Source: an uncultured Chitinophagaceae bacterium (GTDB lineage Bacteria; Bacteroidota; Bacteroidia; Chitinophagales; Chitinophagaceae). Taken from it: 11,353 nt of DNA. The notes beneath the pieces are model-generated. The model made no database searches and was not told where the DNA came from. It was given only the letters and a program-made list of their open reading frames with translations. The position numbers and the translations under genes are program-made. Positions 1 through 7,964 of this stretch are shown here, piece after piece (the first letter of the stretch is position 1; every line of letters begins with the position of its first letter). The stretch covers positions 1-11,353 of the forward strand of contig CALCNY010000202.1 in the NCBI GenBank assembly GCA_937897585.1, written 5' to 3'.

Positions 1-166
1 CTGAAAAATGTTTTGTATAAAATCCAGACTCAGTTTTTGTTGAATATTTTTTTACAATTTTCCCATTAATGTCAATAATCTCTATCATCAATGATTGTTG
101 AAATGAAGAGTTTGTTTTTAAATCAAGATTAAAATTTCCATCATTTGGATTTGGATATACATTGAG
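1..166 (-). other. T9SS type A C-terminal sorting domain (incomplete at window edge)
   Basis: From residue 2544 the sequence reads LNVYPNPNDGNFNLDL, then I-E-I-I-D-I-N-G-K-I-V and a closing G-F-Y-T strand. YPNP-x-x-G-x-F and D-x-x-G-K are the hallmarks of the type A sorting domain (TIGR04183, Por_Secre_tail) recognised by the type IX translocon. About 55 residues are visible of a family length of roughly 70-80; the final strands and stop lie beyond base 1. Confidence 0.93.
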
Positions 167-3100
167 CTCCAATTCTGACTGACTTGCTTTAGCAAATGGA
201 ATAATAACAGTTCCAACAGGGCAACCAGTGTGTGTAAGCGCCTGTGATTTTGCAGTTCCTTGAATGCCACAAGGTGTTTGTCCTTTGCAGGTTACACTAC
301 CACCGGTGTATCCAGTGTTGAATTGTAAGGTTATTGATGAACTATCTGTAGCAGCAGAAACAATTGAAGTATTATTAGGTTTTGTCCACCTGTAAACTGA
401 AGCAGCAACTTGCGTTGTAGTTGGAGCTGCAACTACCACGGTATATGTAATTTGATTTCCTATACATGCATTATAACTTCCTGTACTTGATGTAATGCTT
501 GTTGGGGTTGGTGGCAACAAAGTAGCGTTAAGTGCAACCGTTTTGGCAGCACTCTCACTGCAAGGTGTAACCGCAGTTACAGACAAAGTATCTTTAGTAA
601 TTCCTGTAAGGAAAGTTACGATTACAGCAGTATCATTTACTCCTAAAGCGTTAATATGAGTAATCGTTGCTTTGGTTCCAACTTTCAACAACCAATTATA
701 AGAAGTCGCATAAGTTACTTTTTTGATGCGGTAAGTTTCAGATGACAAGCCACAAATATTAGTAACAGCCACAATTGAAGTTGGCGTAAATTCTTTTTGA
801 ACAGCAGCAGGAGCAGCAGCAACACGTTTATAAACCGTCAATGTTTTTGCAACGCTATTTCCACAGTTGCTTATAGACTGAACTGAAATATTTCCAGAAA
901 CAAATGAAGATGCAAAAACAACATTCACGCTTGTCGTTCCTTGTCCAGAAATTAAAGTAGCACCTGTTGGAACTGCCCATAAATAGGAAGCAGCATTATT
1001 TACAGCTGCTATTGAATAATTAACATTAACACTTTGAGATGCACTTCCAATTGAAGCGCAAACATCTGCCAAACCTGTTATTAATGCCGGTGTGGCCGGA
1101 GCAGTAGCGTTGAGAGTAAGTGATTTTGCGACACTGTTACCGCAACCTGAAACGGCAATCACAGACAATACCAAAGTTGTTGGAGTTGTTGGGAATTTAA
1201 TTGTGATGCTACTTGAATCGACTGCGTTTACGCTTATCAGTTGGGCTCCAGTTGGCAATGTCCATCTATAGGCTATCACTGCCGATGCATTGGTTGCAGG
1301 AGGTGTAGCTACATATGTAATGTTTGAGCCCCCAACATAAGGACAAATATAGGTAACTGCTGCGCTGCCGCCTATACCGGTAATGGCAGCAGGTACACCA
1401 GGAATGGTTTTGGTTACCGACATTACTCTGGTGATAGTCGTACCATCACAACCTTTAACTACAACCGTTATGGTTCCTGTGGTAAACGTAGATACATATT
1501 TTATTTTCATTGAACTTCCGCTTGCATTCAAACTCATCCCCATAGTTGTTGGGCTTGAAACAGACCATGCATATGATACGGCATCAACAGCAGTGATTGA
1601 ATACAAGGCACTATCTCCTGCCCCCATATTACCGCAGGCATTCGCATTTCCTGTAATGGCAGATCCAACTGAGAAATTACATGAAGATGCAATGACGGAT
1701 ATTGATGTGCTAGCAGTATTACTGCAGCCAGTTGCAGGATCCGTGTAAGTGTAAGTAACTGTAAATGTTCCCACACCTGAAACTGCAGGATTGAATGTAT
1801 TAGCCGACACTCCAGTTCCGCTGAATGTACCACCTGTTGGTGTACCGCTTAATGCAATTGGATTACTCGTTACACTAAGTGCAGGATAGGTTCCTGCATT
1901 TACTGTAGGAATCTGATTGACCGTAAAATTTAGGATGGCCAAAGAATCACAACCAATGGCGTTTGTTGTGGTATAACTGTATGTACCAGCAGCCTGATAA
2001 TTGGTACCATTCCACAAATAAGGCAATTGATTTGAGCAACGGGTAACGTTGGTAGTACTTGATGATGTTTGTTTCACTGTAAAGATCAAAACAGCAATTG
2101 AATCACAACCTGCTGAGTTTACAGTCGTAAAACTGTATGTACCTGAAGTTTGATAATTGGTGCCGTTCCATAAATAAGGCAACTGATTTGAGCAACGAGT
2201 AACACTGGTTGAACTACTAGTTGTTTGTTTCACTGTCAGATTCAATAAAGCAATTGAATCACAACCTGCTGCATTGACAGTGGTATAACTGTATGTGCCG
2301 GCAGTCTGATAATTAGTACCATTCCACAAATAAGGCAATTGGTTCGAGCAACGACTAATACTGGTTGTACTAGTAGTTGTTTGTTTTATTGTTAGATTTA
2401 ATAAAGCAACTGAATCGCAACCTGCAGCATTTGTAGTGGTATAACTATAAGTGCCAGATGCCTGATAATTGGAACCATTCCATAAATATGGCAACTGATT
2501 TGAACAACGACTAACGTTAGTTGTGCTTGTTGATGTTGATTTAACTGTTAAGTTCAAAATGGCAACAGAGTCGCAACCCGCTGCATTTGTAGTTGTAAAA
2601 CTATATATACCTGCATTTTGATAATTTGTGCCGTTCCATAAATATGGCAACTGGTTCGAACAACGGCTGACGTTAGTTGTGCTGGTTGTCTTTACTTTAA
2701 TAACGATGTTGGAATCATTAATGGTTCCATAAGTTACAGGATTATTAGACACCACTCTGATTCTGTAAAGCGAACCAGCAATACTATTAGAAGGGATTAG
2801 CGCATTAATTGTACCGCCAGCAACTGAGGCCAACGTTCCAATGCTTATCGGGTTAGAGAAATTCCCATATGCGTCACTAAGTTGAGCAGTAAATACATTA
2901 CCGGTGTTAAACGATTTACATCCGGTTGTAAAATTTAATGATATGTTACGTCCAGCACAAATAGAGCTAGAGACAGAACCTGTTTTGATAGAATTTCCTG
3001 TAGGAGTATATTCTCTTACATCAATATAGTCCGTACCACCTCCAATGTATCCTTTATCGGCTATAGATACTCCAAAAGCACCAGATCTGAAAAGTCCTGA

Positions 3101-6100
3101 ATAGTTTGATTTCTGAGACCATGAATTGTTTGATGGTGAATATTCCCAAAAATCTTGAAGAACGTTACCGCTCGAAGGATCAACACCAGTTCCAACATAG
3201 CCATTACCTCCTATGGCAAAACCTACAGCAGCAGCTCTGGGTGAACCACCGAATCCAGCGATTGAATTCCAGTTACCTTGCGAGAACTTCCAAAAATCGC
3301 TTGCTCCTCCGTTAGCAGTAGAGCCCAAACCAACATATGCCGTATCATTAATTGTAAAAGAAGAAGCATTAATTCTTGCATCACCGGGGAAATTTGAAAT
3401 AGTGCTCCAAGAATTATTAACCGGATCAAATTGCCAATAATCATTGAGAAATCCTCCGAATTCATCTTGCCCCATTCCAATAAAACCTTTATTTTTTAAT
3501 GAGAAAGATGTTGCATGAAGTCTCAAAGAACCTGTAAAATCTGCTTTTCTTGTCCATTGATTTATTGCTGGATCGTATTCCCAGAAATCAGGATAAAAAG
3601 CACCATAGCCATCTTCCTCTGATCCAGTCCCAAAATATCCCTTATTACCTATTGAAAAGCCACAAGCACCAACTCGTGCAATGCCTGGAAAATCAGCTTT
3701 CCTGGACCAAGTACTTGTTGCTGGATTATATTCCCAAAGCTGGTTTACAACCGAAGTTCCATTATTGAATTTGGGCATTACAATGTAAGATTTGTTGAGC
3801 AAACCGAATGATGCATCAAAATTGCCACTGAAAGTTGTATTAAGCGACTTTTGTGACCAACTGTTTGTTGCCGGAGTAAATTCCCATAAATCAGAATAGC
3901 CACCACCACCATAATAGGCTTTACCATTATACTGAAAGCCAAATAAATCACCTCTTCCAATTGATGGCATTAAGGCTTTTTGAGCCCAAGTATTGGTTGA
4001 TGGCGAAAACTCCCACATATCTGTCAATGGACTAATCCCATCATATCCAAAGGACAAATAACCTTTACCATTAATTGAAATGCCGGAAACTCCTGATCTC
4101 GCTGTACCAGGGAAACTAGCTTTAGCAATCCAAGTGTTAGTAGCAGGTGAATATTCATAAAAATCATTGTAGCTTGTTGATATAAAGTTTATTGTGTCAT
4201 ATGAGTAACCTGTTCCATAATAACCTTTATTCTCAATTGCAAAACCCGCCGCACTGGTCCTTGCCGGACCAGGGATATTTGCTTTTTGCAACCAGCTGTT
4301 CGCAGCGGGATTATATTCCCAGAAATCATTGGTATATGCATCATTTCCGGAATTGCCTCCGCCAACATATCCCTTATTCCCAATAGTAAAACCAACAGCA
4401 TCAGTTCTTAAACCACCCGGGAAATCAGCTATTCGGGTCCACGTATCTGTTGATGCGTTATATTCCCAGAAATCATTGTAGTTGGTTCCCACACTATTAC
4501 CAAGCCCAACATAACCTTTTTCTCCAATTGAAAATGCTGTAGCTCCCCATCTTCCATAACCTGGAAAATCTGCACGTTTTGACCAAGTGTTATTGAACGT
4601 ATTGTATTCCCAAAAATCTTTTCCATCACCATCCGCCAAAGAAATTGAAGCACTCAAACCGGTTCCAACAAAGCACCTACTTCCGATGGTAAACGCAACG
4701 CCATCGAATCTTTCATTTGGGTTAGTTGTTGAGCTTTGTCCAATATTATTCAAACGTTTCCATGAATCAGCAGTTGTATTTTCTGTATTTACGGCAAGCT
4801 TGTTGCTCCAAACTGTTGTTGACAAAGGACATGCGGCATTGCTTGTCATTAGGCATACCACCGTATCGTTCAGATTCCAGGAAGCATTCGTGTAAACATT
4901 GCTGTTCGTACCTACCGTCACATTATTTTTTTTCCAGGAATAGATTGGCGATGTGCCACCATTACTTCCTGTTGCAGTGAAAGTCAGAGATGCATTGTTA
5001 CAAATGTTATTGATTCCTGCAGAAGCCGAAATATTCAGAGATGTATTTAATGTCGTACTGATAGTTATATAACCATTCGTATTTACCGAACCGGTAACAT
5101 TTGGATTGGACGATATCACTCTGATTTTATAATGAATACCGGGAATAACATCGTATGGTACGTTTGCAGAAATAGATCCATCTCCAATTGACGATATACT
5201 TCCTATAGTTGTAGGAGAAGTAAATGATCCAGACGAATCACTTAGTTGGGCTGTAAAAACATTCCCTGAAGCAAAAGCAGCACATCCAATTGTAAAAGGA
5301 ATACTTATAGCCGAACCCGGACACAATGAAGCCGCAACTGTTCCTGTTGAAATGGTACAAGCGATTGAAGTTGTCCATAATCCCCTGCCATGTGTTGCAG
5401 CAACAATAGTACCATCTACAGTTCTGTATTTGATCATATCAGTTCTGACAGCTGGGAATGTTGGATTTGAATACCAAACTGTTGATGTTCCATTAATGAG
5501 ATCAGTGTAATAAACGCCCATTTCTGTAGCAATGAAAGCACGTGAATTGTCGCCAGGATAGAACATACACCAACGTACCGGCATGTCAGGCAGATTACCA
5601 TCAATGACCGTCCAAGAAGTTCCACCATTTGAAGATACCAGAATATTATTCACCCCATAATTTGAAGCCACTGCCATTAAATATTGGTCTGATGTTCCGA
5701 CATTGATACAGGAAACGGTGCTATTGACAATCATGCTGGATGGTGTGATACTGACACCTGCAGAAGCCGAAACTGCTGTATTGGCATTGTCGAGATACAT
5801 CACATTTCCGGCAGCAGTTCCAAAATACACCCTATTTGCTGTATAAGGGGATACACATACTGCTGTAACTTTTGAGTTGTTTAAAGTTGTAATACCAGTA
5901 AGAATTGTCGCGCCGGATGGAAATCCTGTTGTCAGGTAATAGTCACCCGCTGCAGTCGTTTGAGCTGTTGTCCATCTAAAAATTTCTCCTGCATCTGCTC
6001 CAGCGTAAACAATCTTGGCGCTATTATCATAATCAAAAGAATTGACAAATCCTCCGAAATTAGAACTGGTTGTTGCAGTGCCTTTATAAAAATTAATACT

Positions 6101-7795
6101 TGTCCATGTTGATCCTGTGTTTGTAGTTCTCCTGTAAGTATTATAAACGTATGAGCCGAATTGGTATTGAGGCTGATTCTGATCAATGGTAACAAAACAT
6201 CCATCGCCTCCTGTCACTTCGGTGGAACCGGTTAATCCTGCTCCGTTCAAAAGATGTGTTCCATTATCCTGAGCACCAGCCAGTAAATAATTAGGATAAG
6301 TTGACGCAGTTGGATGAATCGCACAGGAATAAAATTGCTTAATTCTTAATCCAGCATTTCTGTCTCTAATAGTTGTACCGCCATCAGCTGAATAATGAAT
6401 ACCTCCATCGCAACCCCAAAGTAATTTGGCGCCACCATCATACCATAAAACTTTATGAATATCGGCATGAACATATTGACCAGTTGTGCCTACCCAGTTT
6501 GATATTTTTGTCCAGGTAGCACCTCCATCAGTTGTCTTATATGAATCGAGACCGCCAATGATCACCTGATTTGTATTTGCAGGATTAATAGCTACTGAAA
6601 GCGCATACCAGCCTTGGCCATTAGCCCATCCCGAGGTTGGTTGAGCGGTTGTAGCTGCCCAATTGACTCCTCCATCTGTTGACTTATATATAGTTGGCAC
6701 CTGATAGGTCGCATCAGCAGGTAATGCATAAAGTACATTTCCTTTTACAGCAATTTCTGCCCTTTGTGTATAACTTGGAAATGCAGTCACAGGTGATGTC
6801 CATGTAGCAGTTGTAACTGTAGCAGGTATGTCTGTATATCTGTATGCTTGCGTTGTAAATATTCCGGCAACAACATGCAATCGACCAGAAGCTGATGTTG
6901 AAGAAATTTCAAGGTCACAAATGTTTGTACTCAATCCCGTTGGTGTTATTGTTGTCCAAGTACTTCCTCCATTGGAAGAACGCAACAAGCCACTTCCCTT
7001 GGTCGCCAGATAAACATTTCCTAAATAATCACAAAGAATTCTCGAACAATATCCATAATTAGTAGTGCTGGATAATTGTGTCCAGGTGACACCATGATCA
7101 GTACTTTTATATACTCCATTTCCTTTTACATTGTCATTGTTGTAATATGCCTCTCCTGTACAAAAATACATGTTGTTGTTGTTGGAAGGATCCTGACAGA
7201 TGTCCGAGACAGCCAGATTACTCAAATAATCATTCACCATGACCCAATTAGCCGGTGATGCAGTGATATCTGTTGTTTTCCACAAACCGCCATCAACACC
7301 TCCAATCCATACAGTTTTATGTGTAGCATCTGCAGAATCGACCAAAATGGCCCTTATTCTGCCTGATGTAACGCCACCATTGGGTCTTGTATTTCCGTTA
7401 CTTGCACCTACTACATCAGTATTAGGTCCTCTTTCAGTCCATGTGGTTGATAAAATAGATGATGCAGCGGAAAGTCTTCCCGACAACACATCTGCTCTAG
7501 ATTGTTTTGTAAACTGTATGGCTTCCAGTAATTTTTCTCTGGGTACTTTTCCGGTTGAAGGATCTTTGGTTCTGTTGAATTCAAATTCAGCAGCCTTGTC
7601 TGGGCCGTCATATTCATCATGTTCCTCTCCTTCCTCTTGTCTTTCACGTTCGCTCTTGCGGGCCTCTCTTTTTTCTTTGTTAAACAAAAAATTAAACTGT
7701 CCATGTTTTTCTTTTTTATTAGATTGTGCAACTACGTGAAAACCTAAACAAAAAAGAAAAACAAACAAAAAAGTTGATTTAAAATTTGATTTCAT
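1..7795 (-). CDS. Giant T9SS-secreted multidomain protein (BNR propeller, Kelch, 52-aa repeats, PKD-like modules), C-terminus cut by window edge
   Basis: An uninterrupted minus-strand frame runs from ATG at 7795 to base 1, about 2,598 residues, with no stop; the missing end is probably only 20-40 residues. Order: signal peptide 1-23; charged linker about 26-70; Asp-box/BNR propeller about 110-811; ~100-residue domain 812-912; Ig-like 913-1003; twelve Kelch units about 1010-1600; second copy of the ~100-residue domain 1602-1700; five 52-residue repeats 1703-1962; Ig/PKD-like modules 1963-2525; T9SS sorting tail from 2544. Exact phase was checked at many conserved Trp and Gly codons, so no frameshift is apparent. 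The tail implies export through the Sec system, then the type IX translocon, with cleavage and surface attachment or release. No catalytic domain is recognisable; binding or adhesion (glycan, protein or matrix) is inference. It starts without a Shine-Dalgarno, as is usual in Bacteroidota. It is separated from the upstream gene by a terminator, so is probably transcribed alone; no convincing promoter was found. Confidence 0.93.
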   Translation of the reverse strand, partial: MKSNFKSTFLFVFLFCLGFHVVAQSNKKEKHGQFNFLFNKEKREARKSERERQEEGEEHDEYDGPDKAAEFEFNRTKDPSTGKVPREKLLEAIQFTKQSRADVLSGRLSAASSILSTTWTERGPNTDVVGASNGNTRPNGGVTSGRIRAILVDSADATHKTVWIGGVDGGLWKTTDITASPANWVMVNDYLSNLAVSDICQDPSNNNNMYFCTGEAYYNNDNVKGNGVYKSTDHGVTWTQLSSTTNYGYCSRILCDYLGNVYLATKGSGLLRSSNGGSTWTTITPTGLSTNICDLEISSTSASGRLHVVAGIFTTQAYRYTDIPATVTTATWTSPVTAFPSYTQRAEIAVKGNVLYALPADATYQVPTIYKSTDGGVNWAATTAQPTSGWANGQGWYALSVAINPANTNQVIIGGLDSYKTTDGGATWTKISNWVGTTGQYVHADIHKVLWYDGGAKLLWGCDGGIHYSADGGTTIRDRNAGLRIKQFYSCAIHPTASTYPNYLLAGAQDNGTHLLNGAGLTGSTEVTGGDGCFVTIDQNQPQYQFGSYVYNTYRRTTNTGSTWTSINFYKGTATTSSNFGGFVNSFDYDNSAKIVYAGADAGEIFRWTTAQTTAAGDYYLTTGFPSGATILTGITTLNNSKVTAVCVSPYTANRVYFGTAAGNVMYLDNANTAVSASAGVSITPSSMIVNSTVSCINVGTSDQYLMAVASNYGVNNILVSSNGGTSWTVIDGNLPDMPVRWCMFYPGDNSRAFIATEMGVYYTDLINGTSTVWYSNPTFPAVRTDMIKYRTVDGTIVAATHGRGLWTTSIACTISTGTVAASLCPGSAISIPFTIGCAAFASGNVFTAQLSDSSGSFTSPTTIGSISSIGDGSISANVPYDVIPGIHYKIRVISSNPNVTGSVNTNGYITISTTLNTSLNISASAGINNICNNASLTFTATGSNGGTSPIYSWKKNNVTVGTNSNVYTNASWNLNDTVVCLMTSNAACPLSTTVWSNKLAVNTENTTADSWKRLNNIGQSSTTNPNERFDGVAFTIGSRCFVGTGLSASISLADGDGKDFWEYNTFNNTWSKRADFPGYGRWGATAFSIGEKGYVGLGNSVGTNYNDFWEYNASTDTWTRIADFPGGLRTDAVGFTIGNKGYVGGGNSGNDAYTNDFWEYNPAANSWLQKANIPGPARTSAAGFAIENKGYYGTGYSYDTINFISTSYNDFYEYSPATNTWIAKASFPGTARSGVSGISINGKGYLSFGYDGISPLTDMWEFSPSTNTWAQKALMPSIGRGDLFGFQYNGKAYYGGGGYSDLWEFTPATNSWSQKSLNTTFSGNFDASFGLLNKSYIVMPKFNNGTSVVNQLWEYNPATSTWSRKADFPGIARVGACGFSIGNKGYFGTGSEEDGYGAFYPDFWEYDPAINQWTRKADFTGSLRLHATSFSLKNKGFIGMGQDEFGGFLNDYWQFDPVNNSWSTISNFPGDARINASSFTINDTAYVGLGSTANGGASDFWKFSQGNWNSIAGFGGSPRAAAVGFAIGGNGYVGTGVDPSSGNVLQDFWEYSPSNNSWSQKSNYSGLFRSGAFGVSIADKGYIGGGTDYIDVREYTPTGNSIKTGSVSSSICAGRNISLNFTTGCKSFNTGNVFTAQLSDAYGNFSNPISIGTLASVAGGTINALIPSNSIAGSLYRIRVVSNNPVTYGTINDSNIVIKVKTTSTTNVSRCSNQLPYLWNGTNYQNAGIYSFTTTNAAGCDSVAILNLTVKSTSTSTTNVSRCSNQLPYLWNGSNYQASGTYSYTTTNAAGCDSVALLNLTIKQTTTSTTSISRCSNQLPYLWNGTNYQTAGTYSYTTVNAAGCDSIALLNLTVKQTTSSSTSVTRCSNQLPYLWNGTNYQTSGTYSFTTVNSAGCDSIAVLIFTVKQTSSSTTNVTRCSNQLPYLWNGTNYQAAGTYSYTTTNAIGCDSLAILNFTVNQIPTVNAGTYPALSVTSNPIALSGTPTGGTFSGTGVSANTFNPAVSGVGTFTVTYTYTDPATGCSNTASTSISVIASSCNFSVGSAITGNANACGNMGAGDSALYSITAVDAVSYAWSVSSPTTMGMSLNASGSSMKIKYVSTFTTGTITVVVKGCDGTTITRVMSVTKTIPGVPAAITGIGGSAAVTYICPYVGGSNITYVATPPATNASAVIAYRWTLPTGAQLISVNAVDSSSITIKFPTTPTTLVLSVIAVSGCGNSVAKSLTLNATAPATPALITGLADVCASIGSASQSVNVNYSIAAVNNAASYLWAVPTGATLISGQGTTSVNVVFASSFVSGNISVQSISNCGNSVAKTLTVYKRVAAAPAAVQKEFTPTSIVAVTNICGLSSETYRIKKVTYATSYNWLLKVGTKATITHINALGVNDTAVIVTFLTGITKDTLSVTAVTPCSESAAKTVALNATLLPPTPTSITSSTGSYNACIGNQITYTVVVAAPTTTQVAASVYRWTKPNNTSIVSAATDSSSITLQFNTGYTGGSVTCKGQTPCGIQGTAKSQALTHTGCPVGTVIIPFAKASQSELELNVYPNPNDGNFNLDLKTNSSFQQSLMIEIIDINGKIVKKYSTKTESGFYTKHFS
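221..1909 (-). repeat. Run of Ig/PKD-like modules before the sorting tail
   Basis: Residues 1963-2035 form one module with G-T-F-S-G-T-G-V, F-N-P and T-Y-T-D-P-A-T-G-C, a familiar Ig-like type. Residues 2036-2525 then hold about five modules of 90-105 residues, each with an ITG-x-C entry (loosely kept), a central Y-x-W or Y-R-W strand with P-T-G-A in the better copies, a S-x-x-V/I-x-F/V strand and a terminal C-G-x-S-x-A-K. This fits PKD-like domains that act as spacers or adhesive modules. The fourth module is divergent, with NWLLKVGTKA in place of the W-x-x-P-x-G pattern. Confidence 0.7.
1910..2689 (-). repeat. Five tandem 156-bp (52-residue) in-frame repeats
   Basis: The segment coding RCSNQLPYLWNG recurs with its matching base (ggc of the plus strand) at 2022, 2178, 2334, 2490 and 2646, exactly 156 bp apart each time. 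The unit reads roughly T-T-S-T-T-N-V-S-R-C-S-N-Q-L-P-Y-L-W-N-G-x-N-Y-Q-x-x-G-x-Y-S-x-T-T-x-N-A-A-G-C-D-S-x-A-x-L-N-L-T-V-K. Each unit has two cysteines (RC and GCD), which could form an intra-repeat disulfide after export. RCSNQLPYLWNG is invariant in all five while its codons vary, for example TGT/TGC, TCG/TCA, AAC/AAT and CCA/CCT. Units of this general type are common in Bacteroidota T9SS proteins, probably as stalk modules. Confidence 0.95.
2696..2992 (-). other. ~100-residue beta-rich domain, copy 2 of 2
   Basis: Residues about 1602-1700 directly follow the Kelch block. They repeat the signature of residues 812-912: SICAGRNISLNF, GNVFTAQLSD (Gly at residue 1632) and YRIRVVSNNP. The two copies share blocks almost identical in protein (GNVFTAQLSD) while coded by different codons, so the duplication is old or arose by domain shuffling. 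The copies sit 788 residues apart and bracket the Ig-like and Kelch segments. Confidence 0.7.
2996..4768 (-). repeat. Twelve Kelch-type repeat units
   Basis: Residues about 1010-1600 hold units of roughly 48-54 residues with the pattern D-F-W-E-Y-x-P-x-x-N-x-W-x-x-K-A-x-F-P-G-x-x-R-x-x-x-x-G-F-x-I-x-x-K-G-Y-V-G-x-G. I count eleven units beginning at DFWEY-like motifs plus one opening half-unit starting at W1012. Twelve units would suit two six-bladed propellers, as in bacterial NanM and galactose oxidase-type Kelch folds (inference). One unit, coded near 3770-3880, is degenerate: the R-x-x-x-x-G-F and GYxGxG parts are replaced by SGNFDASFGLLNKSYIVMP. On DNA level the units are diverged, so this is an old expansion. 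Confidence 0.88.
4787..5059 (-). other. Ig-like / PKD-like segment between propeller and Kelch block
   Basis: Residues about 913-1003 contain CNNASLTFTATGSNGG, then a Y-x-W-K-K-N strand and a closing Cys near C-P-L-S, the usual plan of Ig-like domains found in bacterial surface proteins (a conserved central Trp flanked by two Cys). It probably acts as a rigid spacer. Assignment rests on the motif pattern only. Confidence 0.55.
5060..5362 (-). other. ~100-residue beta-rich domain, copy 1 of 2
   Basis: Residues about 812-912 directly follow the BNR propeller. The core reads as a Cys-Pro/Ala-Gly entry, then GNVFTAQLSD (Gly at residue 844), a stretch of Ser/Gly turns, and Y-K-I-R-V-x-S-x-N-P near the end. 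The same pattern returns at residues 1602-1700 after the Kelch block. Domains with this signature are familiar from Bacteroidota secreted proteins and look like Ig-like beta-sandwiches; no specific function is known to me. Confidence 0.7.
5363..7468 (-). other. BNR / sortilin-like Asp-box beta-propeller region
   Basis: Residues about 110-811 hold repeated Asp-box motifs of the type S-x-D/N-x-G-x-T/S-W. The motif tryptophans are at residues 238, 280, 379, 428 and 728; a weaker one is near 564, and a degenerate box (SADGGTT, lacking Trp) lies between. Phrases such as VWIGGVDGGLWKTTD near the start and THGRGLWTTS at the end (about 801-811) are typical of WD40/YVTN/BNR-like and VPS10/sortilin-type propellers in Bacteroidota secreted proteins. 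Asp-boxes are structural turns between strands, not catalytic residues, so sialidase activity should not be assumed. The length of about 700 residues suggests one large ten-bladed or two smaller propellers (inference). Confidence 0.8.
7727..7795 (-). other. Sec signal peptide of the giant T9SS protein
   Basis: Residues 1-23 begin with a Lys-containing N-region (MKSNFKS), followed by a strongly hydrophobic core rich in Phe, Leu and Val, and end in V-V-A before Gln24, a good signal peptidase I site. Cys16 lies in FCLG within the core, not in a lipobox, so a lipoprotein signal is unlikely. Translation from 7795 places this peptide exactly at the N-terminus, which supports the start choice. Confidence 0.85.
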
Positions 7796-7917
7796 AACCA
7801 AAATTTACATTTGATAAAATAAAAGTTATTTTCAATTGGTATGCGAATAAAATAATAGTAACGAAAATAAAATATTTAAATAAAATTTTAATACTTCAGT
7901 AAAAAAAATATTTAATT
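7796..7917. other. AT-rich leader region upstream of the giant gene, no clear promoter
   Basis: This 122-bp gap is nearly pure A/T. Because the upstream gene ends in a strong terminator, the promoter of the giant gene should lie here. On the minus strand I find no exact TAnnTTTG; the nearest is TAAATTTTG, one base too wide and directly in front of the start codon, with no TTG at proper distance. No Shine-Dalgarno is present either. Confidence 0.5.
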
Positions 7918-7943
7918 AAAAAAAAAGCCCCGAATTACGGGGC
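7918..7943 (-). terminator. Rho-independent terminator after the PUR-family gene
   Basis: Read on the minus strand, a perfect 6-bp GC stem (GCCCCG / CGGGGC) with a 5-base loop (TAATT) is followed by nine T. It lies 22 bp past the stop codon at 7965, so it ends that transcript and isolates the giant gene downstream. In the plus direction the hairpin is not followed by a T run, so it acts one way. Confidence 0.92.
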
Positions 7944-7964
7944 CAATTATTTATTAGTTCTATT

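Noticed and set aside
1383..1748. Open plus-strand frame of 121 codons
   Set aside because: Antisense shadow of the PKD-like modules; no recognisable domain, no start signal, and the overlapped minus frame is clearly coding.
1910..2689. Regular 156-bp repeat as a CRISPR-like or intergenic array
   Set aside because: The units are in frame, 52 codons long, protein-conserved with silent changes, and have no repeat/spacer division.
7239..7739. Open plus-strand frame of 166 codons opposite the start of the giant gene
   Set aside because: It lies antisense to the signal peptide and first propeller part of the giant gene, has no family resemblance and is Ser/Leu/Pro-rich as expected from the reverse of that coding sequence.
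7744..7756. Cys in the signal peptide as a lipoprotein attachment site
   Set aside because: FCLG sits inside the hydrophobic core without the L-[AST]-[GA]-C pattern, and a clean signal peptidase I site (VVA-Q) follows; T9SS tails also argue against lipidation here.
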